This document shows positions 6,654 through 10,054 of a stretch of 10,054 bases of DNA, one piece after another (position 1 is the first letter of the stretch; each line of letters begins with the position of its first letter). This stretch comes from an uncultured bacterium (GTDB lineage: Bacteria > Acidobacteriota > UBA890). The stretch lies in assembly GCA_937922775.1 (NCBI GenBank), contig CALAKE010000731.1, positions 1 to 10,054 on the forward strand, written 5' to 3'. A model generated the notes under the pieces. It ran no database searches. It saw nothing but the letters and a program-made list of their open reading frames with translations, and was not told the origin of the DNA. The translations under genes were made by a program, and so were the position numbers.

Positions 6654-7427
6654 CTACCACCCCTGCCGGGCACACCCGATCAGTTCGCGGCCGTCCACCT
6701 CTACCCGGGCCGAGAAACTGAAGTAGGCTCCCGACATCGAATCGCGACAGGCTCGCTCGTCGATAGCTATCTCGATCGATGCGCCGGCCTCTTGCCCCGC
6801 TTCAGCCTCGGCGGTACCACGGAAGCGCCGCAACCCGGCTTCCTCTGCAGAGCCCGTGGCAGGAGAGAAGAACCGATCCTCGGAACCGAGCTCGGAGAGC
6901 AAGATTCCCTCGTCGCGAATGTCGATGCGCCAGAAGGGCTCGTTGCCGCTGGCCTGCACCGTGATTCCGGACAAGTCCTCATTGCAGGCGTGGCTCTCGG
7001 GGGCGGCATGGAGCAGCGACACCACTGCAATGGACCCGGAGTAATCGGCACCGAAGCCATCAGATGGGGGCAAACCGACCTTTCCGAAGACAACTACATA
7101 GAGATCCTGATAGACACCGCTCGTCAGGGTCTCGTAGACATGGGTGAGCTCGCCTCCGGTCTCGTCCACCACCCACAGATCCCGCTCGGATTCGCACGGT
7201 TTGAATGAGCGCACCTCGTGGCCAATGACCAGATGGCCCCGCAGAAGCTGTGTCGACTCGAGAGCCTCGCCTTCGGTCGCTTCCGTGCTTTCGGCAAGAC
7301 CGGAGGAATCTCCCGATCGTTCCATGTCTGTGGAGATATCCCTGCCACAAGCAGTTACCCACAGAGCCAACGAGAAACTACATACGCAGCCAATAGCCAG
7401 AGCGAGTCCCGCACCTCGAAATCTCAC
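6654..7427 (-). CDS. Lipoprotein of the NlpE/COG3650 kind
   Basis: A 257-residue lipoprotein. The hydrophobic signal (about 6-23) ends in a lipobox, VTAC, with the lipidated Cys at 27; a low-complexity Ser/Glu/Thr linker (28-60) follows. The first domain (61-148) has LRGHLVIGHEVRSFKPC and an LWVVDETGGEL strand like the small NlpE-type barrel. The second (155-257) has GNEPFWRIDI (161-170) and C-x-D-x-MSG-x-Y...GCA (227-253), the pattern I associate with COG3650 envelope proteins. Cys78/148 and Cys227/252 could form disulfides. The start is GTG at 7427, 2 nt after the stop of the DUF763 gene, with AGGGGA placed 7 nt ahead, so the two genes are very probably one operon with coupled translation. 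Function is unknown; an envelope-surface role is inferred from the lipobox. Confidence 0.82.
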   Translation of the reverse strand: MRFRGAGLALAIGCVCSFSLALWVTACGRDISTDMERSGDSSGLAESTEATEGEALESTQLLRGHLVIGHEVRSFKPCESERDLWVVDETGGELTHVYETLTSGVYQDLYVVVFGKVGLPPSDGFGADYSGSIAVVSLLHAAPESHACNEDLSGITVQASGNEPFWRIDIRDEGILLSELGSEDRFFSPATGSAEEAGLRRFRGTAEAEAGQEAGASIEIAIDERACRDSMSGAYFSFSARVEVDGRELIGCARQGW

Positions 7428-7429
7428 CG

Positions 7430-8701
7430 TCAGTTCCCCTTGCGTGGCGGGCCGAAGACGGTCCGGCCACCGTAGGCCCGTGCCGCCGCCCGCTCGGAGC
7501 GGATATGCTCGTCGAGGCCAAGACGATCTATCTTGGCTCCCGAAGAAGAAACGCGTTCGAGATCTCTCGCCTGCTCGTCGAGCTTCTGGACGGCGGCGAG
7601 TTTGTCCTTGTTGCCTAGCTTGGCGCTCTGCACAGCTTGGCGCAGAGTGTTGATCGTTTGATCGTACACATCGACCGAGACGGGGAACGGGTGCCCATCC
7701 TTGCCCCCGTGCGCCATCGAGAAGCGGGCCGGGTCAGTGAAGCGGCAGGGCGCTCCGTAGATGATCTCGCTCGCGAGCGCCAGAGCTTCGACCGTCCTCG
7801 CTCCCACTCCCGGGGTCATCAGGAGATCCTCGAAGTCCTCAGGGCCACGATCGGCGGCGGCGGCGAGGGCACCGTGCAAGCGCCTCAACCGCACATCACC
7901 GGGGCGAACGTCGTGGTGCGCCGGCATGAAGAGGTGTGGCGGGCTGACCCGCGCGGGAAAGAGCTCGGGCTGCATCATCTCCGCAGTCGCCGTGTCCTTT
8001 TCGGCGCTGCTGACGGCCGAAATCACGCGATCTGGTCCCTCTCGAGCAAGCCCCACCTGAACCTTCCGCGAAGATTCGGCGCGGCGGTCGGTGAGGTTGA
8101 GGATCGTGCCTCGGTTCGGACCATCGATCGCCGTGTGCGGTTGGTCGACGAAGCTGTCCAAACCCTCGGAGAGCCAATGATAGCGGCGTGCTTGTCTCGT
8201 TGTGCCGCGCATTCCCTGCTGCACCACGGCCCATGCGCCGTCGTCGGTAACGAAGAAGCTGTGCAGATAGAGATCGAAGCTGTCTTGTACCGCGGCGCTG
8301 TCGACCTTCGCCACTATGCGGCTCGTACGAGCCAGCGCGCTGCCGTCGAACCCGGCGTGCTCGGCGTGCCCCATCAACTCTGCGGGCGTCTTGCGGGAGT
8401 GGCGGCCACGGCCTCCGCACACGTACAGGCCGATCTCCTTTTGTACTGGATCGAGGCCACGCTTCAGCGCCCCCACCACGCTGGTCGTGACGCCGGAGGA
8501 ATGCCAATCCATCCCCATCACGCATCCGAGTGACTGAAACCAGAAGGGGTGAGCCAGACGCCGCAGCATTTCGTCGCGGCCGGACTCCAGGACAATCGCC
8601 TCGACCAACACCCGACCGATGCGCGACATGCGTGAGGCCAGCCAGGCGGGCACACGCCCTCGATGCAGTGGTAGGTCCGCGCTTCCGGTGCGTTGAGCCA
8701 T
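7430..8701 (-). CDS. DUF763 (COG1415) protein with helix-hairpin-helix motif
   Basis: A 423-residue soluble protein of the DUF763 family, known mainly from archaea and thermophilic bacteria and of unknown function. Signature blocks run from the start: ADLPLHRGRVPAWL (8-21), DPFWFQ-like HPFWFQSLGC (51-60), MDWHSSG (64-70), VCGGRGRHSRKTP (94-106), DSAAVQDSFDLYLHSFF (134-150), a RYHW motif (173-176), and HGGKDGHPFPV (331-341). A helix-hairpin-helix, EDLLMTPGVGARTVEALALA (291-310), points to DNA or structured nucleic-acid binding. The C-terminal 75 residues are charged and probably helical. ATG 8701 is the only reasonable start because TAA lies three codons upstream in frame; its SD is weak. Many His, Asp and Glu residues are conserved, so an enzymatic, nuclease-like role is possible but not shown. 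It leads the operon with the downstream lipoprotein. Confidence 0.92.
   Translation of the reverse strand: MAQRTGSADLPLHRGRVPAWLASRMSRIGRVLVEAIVLESGRDEMLRRLAHPFWFQSLGCVMGMDWHSSGVTTSVVGALKRGLDPVQKEIGLYVCGGRGRHSRKTPAELMGHAEHAGFDGSALARTSRIVAKVDSAAVQDSFDLYLHSFFVTDDGAWAVVQQGMRGTTRQARRYHWLSEGLDSFVDQPHTAIDGPNRGTILNLTDRRAESSRKVQVGLAREGPDRVISAVSSAEKDTATAEMMQPELFPARVSPPHLFMPAHHDVRPGDVRLRRLHGALAAAADRGPEDFEDLLMTPGVGARTVEALALASEIIYGAPCRFTDPARFSMAHGGKDGHPFPVSVDVYDQTINTLRQAVQSAKLGNKDKLAAVQKLDEQARDLERVSSSGAKIDRLGLDEHIRSERAAARAYGGRTVFGPPRKGN
7435..7440 (-). promoter_or_regulatory. SD site inside the DUF763 gene that sets the lipoprotein GTG start
   Basis: On the minus strand AGGGGA lies in the last codons of the DUF763 gene, 7 nt before GTG at 7427-7425. 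The DUF763 TGA (7432-7430) falls between the SD and the start, a classic arrangement for ribosomes that terminate and restart. Confidence 0.7.
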
Positions 8702-8780
8702 CGGGATAGGTTATGGCAAGAGAGGCTCCCCGGCCTACCCGGGTTGTCGAACGAGGGCTTCCATGCCCGGTTCCGTCCGA

Positions 8781-8786
8781 TATGAT
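8781..8786 (+). promoter_or_regulatory. Possible -10 element in the divergent DUF763/ATPase gap
   Basis: TATGAT matches the -10 consensus at 5 of 6 positions, with only a poor -35 candidate (TTCCAT, 8759-8764) 16 nt upstream. It lies in the 171-nt divergent gap (8702-8872), which must hold the promoters for both directions. The gap also holds a palindrome ACCCGGGT at 8737-8744. Confidence 0.25.
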
Positions 8787-8872
8787 GGCTTCGGGTGAGG
8801 CCCTATTCAGCGAAGACAAGCTCGCCTCGCAGCGAACCCGCGCGGCGGCTTTCAGCGGACAACAGAGCCACA

Positions 8873-10054
8873 ATGCCTCGTTTCGACGCCTTAGGTGATC
8901 TCGAGCTCCTCATCAAGTCGCGCTACGGGCTGATCTGCCTGGAAGGTGCCGACAAGGAGCGCGCCTTCGGCCTGCTGCGCCATCTCGCTGACGCTCTCAG
9001 AGTGCCGCTCTTCACCTGGGATCAGCTCCACGGACTGAGCCGCGTCGGGGTCGAGGGTAGCGTCTACGGCACAACAGACCTGGCCAAGGCCTTGGGGCAC
9101 ATCGCCTCATCACGCACTCGTGCCATTTACCAGATGCATGGGCTCGGCCAGCTGGAAGACGGCGGCGACATGGCGGCCATTCTGAGGGAGGCAACGGCGA
9201 CTCTGGAGTCCCTGCATGGGGCTATTGTCGTTTCGGGAAGCTTCACCGTTCCGACCGAGCTGGAGAGGCGATCGACCACCGTATCTCTTCCCGGCCCGGG
9301 TCCCATGGAATTCGGCGATCTGCTTTCGCGGATTGTCCGCGACATCTCCAGGCGCCAGCGGGTCGAGGTCGATCTGACGGCCAGCGAGCGAACGACGCTG
9401 ATCAAGCACCTGTCCGGGCTGACTCTGATGGAAGCCGAGAAGATCCTCACCAAGGCCATCATCGAGGACGGTCGCCTCGCGGCCGACGATATCCGTCACG
9501 TCATCGACGCGAAGAAGGTTGTCGTGGAGCGGGAGGGATTGCTCGAGTACTACCCGGCCGAGGACTCGGTTGCGGGCGTCGCTGACCTCAAGACGCTGAA
9601 GGCTTGGCTGGCCAAGCGACGCGCGGTGATCACCACACCGAAGCGGGCGGAGGAATTCGGTCTCGGCTTCCCCCGCGGCGTTCTGCTGCTCGGCGTACCC
9701 GGGTGCGGCAAGAGCCTGTCGGCCAAGGCTGTCGCCATGGAGTGGAACTTACCCCTTCTCAAACTCGACCCCTCGAACCTCTACAACAAGTTCATTGGCG
9801 AGAGCGAGCAGAACTTCAAGAGAGCCATGAAGGCCGCGGAGCGTATGGCGCCGGTGGTGCTGTGGATCGACGAGCTCGAGAAGGCCTTCGCCACGGGTGG
9901 TGACGCGGACGGCGGAGTTTCGCAGCGCATCCTGGGAAGCTTTCTGTCCTGGATGCAGGACCGCCAAGGCGATGTCTTCATCGTCGCCACTGCGAACGAC
10001 ATCAGCAAGCTACCGCCCGAATTTCTCCGCAAGGGTCGATTCGACGAGATTTTC
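8873..10054 (+). CDS. Ycf46-like AAA ATPase, 3' end cut by the window
   Basis: 394 codons are visible and the frame is still open at the right edge; Ycf46-like proteins are about 500 residues. The N-terminal 250 residues look like a degenerate AAA unit without a P-loop: DALGDLELLIKSRYGLI (5-21), a strand and VSGSFTVPTELE, and a lid-like helical stretch with LSGLTLMEAEKIL. The second unit is an intact AAA module: Walker A GVPGCGKS (274-281), Walker B VVLWIDE with D333 and E334, sensor-1 Asn375 in VATANDIS, and FLRKGRFDEIF with R386 and R389 as arginine-finger positions. Such ATPases remodel proteins or complexes as hexamers; Ycf46 itself has been linked to CO2 use in cyanobacteria, but its biochemistry is unclear. 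ATG 8873 suits the family N-terminus; an in-frame stop lies at 8783. SD is weak. The gene is divergent from the DUF763 operon, and shared control is possible. Confidence 0.92.
   Translation, partial: MPRFDALGDLELLIKSRYGLICLEGADKERAFGLLRHLADALRVPLFTWDQLHGLSRVGVEGSVYGTTDLAKALGHIASSRTRAIYQMHGLGQLEDGGDMAAILREATATLESLHGAIVVSGSFTVPTELERRSTTVSLPGPGPMEFGDLLSRIVRDISRRQRVEVDLTASERTTLIKHLSGLTLMEAEKILTKAIIEDGRLAADDIRHVIDAKKVVVEREGLLEYYPAEDSVAGVADLKTLKAWLAKRRAVITTPKRAEEFGLGFPRGVLLLGVPGCGKSLSAKAVAMEWNLPLLKLDPSNLYNKFIGESEQNFKRAMKAAERMAPVVLWIDELEKAFATGGDADGGVSQRILGSFLSWMQDRQGDVFIVATANDISKLPPEFLRKGRFDEIF

Noticed and set aside
7637..8533. Plus-strand 298-codon open frame inside the DUF763 gene
   Set aside because: The minus strand holds continuous DUF763 signature motifs here, so the plus-strand frame is a shadow.

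Overview
The window is about 10 kb of compact, GC-rich bacterial chromosome with mostly small gaps, good Shine-Dalgarno (SD) sites and several uncharacterised exported or membrane proteins. The protein set (long-form HflX, DUF2959, DUF3592, a CoxI-type XdhC homologue, DUF763, a Ycf46-like AAA ATPase) suggests a Gram-negative lineage such as Myxococcota, another former 'Deltaproteobacteria' group or Acidobacteriota. That placement is an inference from gene content and style; no RNA gene or marker here proves it. I see no tRNA, rRNA, CRISPR array, insertion sequence or phage gene.

Left part, plus strand (1-2046). The 3' end of a VapC-type PIN-domain ribonuclease gene enters from the left edge. 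It is followed with a 12-nt gap by hflX, a ribosome-splitting GTPase with a long N-terminal extension. The SD of hflX overlaps the toxin stop codon, and the best-supported hflX start is a rare ATT at 391. Part of its N-terminal domain carries a pattern resembling the JAMM/MPN metal site.

Middle part, plus strand (2047-6598). Four genes follow: an exported coiled-coil DUF2959 protein (2193-2879), a clear intrinsic terminator (2928-2960), a small exported protein of unknown function (2987-3688), a large multi-pass DUF3592 protein with a PH-like C-terminus (3735-5474), and an XdhC/CoxI-family molybdenum-cofactor chaperone (5528-6598). The terminator ends only about 26 nt before the next start codon, so the second exported gene either starts transcription very near it or is controlled by it.

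Right part. Two minus-strand genes converge on the XdhC gene across a 55-nt gap that shows no obvious T-tract terminator: a DUF763 protein with a helix-hairpin-helix motif (8701 to 7430), then a lipoprotein of the NlpE/COG3650 kind (7427 to 6654) starting with GTG 2 nt after the DUF763 stop. Divergent from them, across 171 nt, begins a Ycf46-like AAA ATPase (8873 onward), cut by the right edge after 394 codons.

No gene-free stretch exceeds 300 bases. I found no clearly new multi-gene system. The most unusual points are the ATT start and toxin junction of hflX, the JAMM-like pattern in HflX, the hairpin just ahead of the 2987 gene, and the DUF763/lipoprotein pair opposite the Ycf46-like ATPase.
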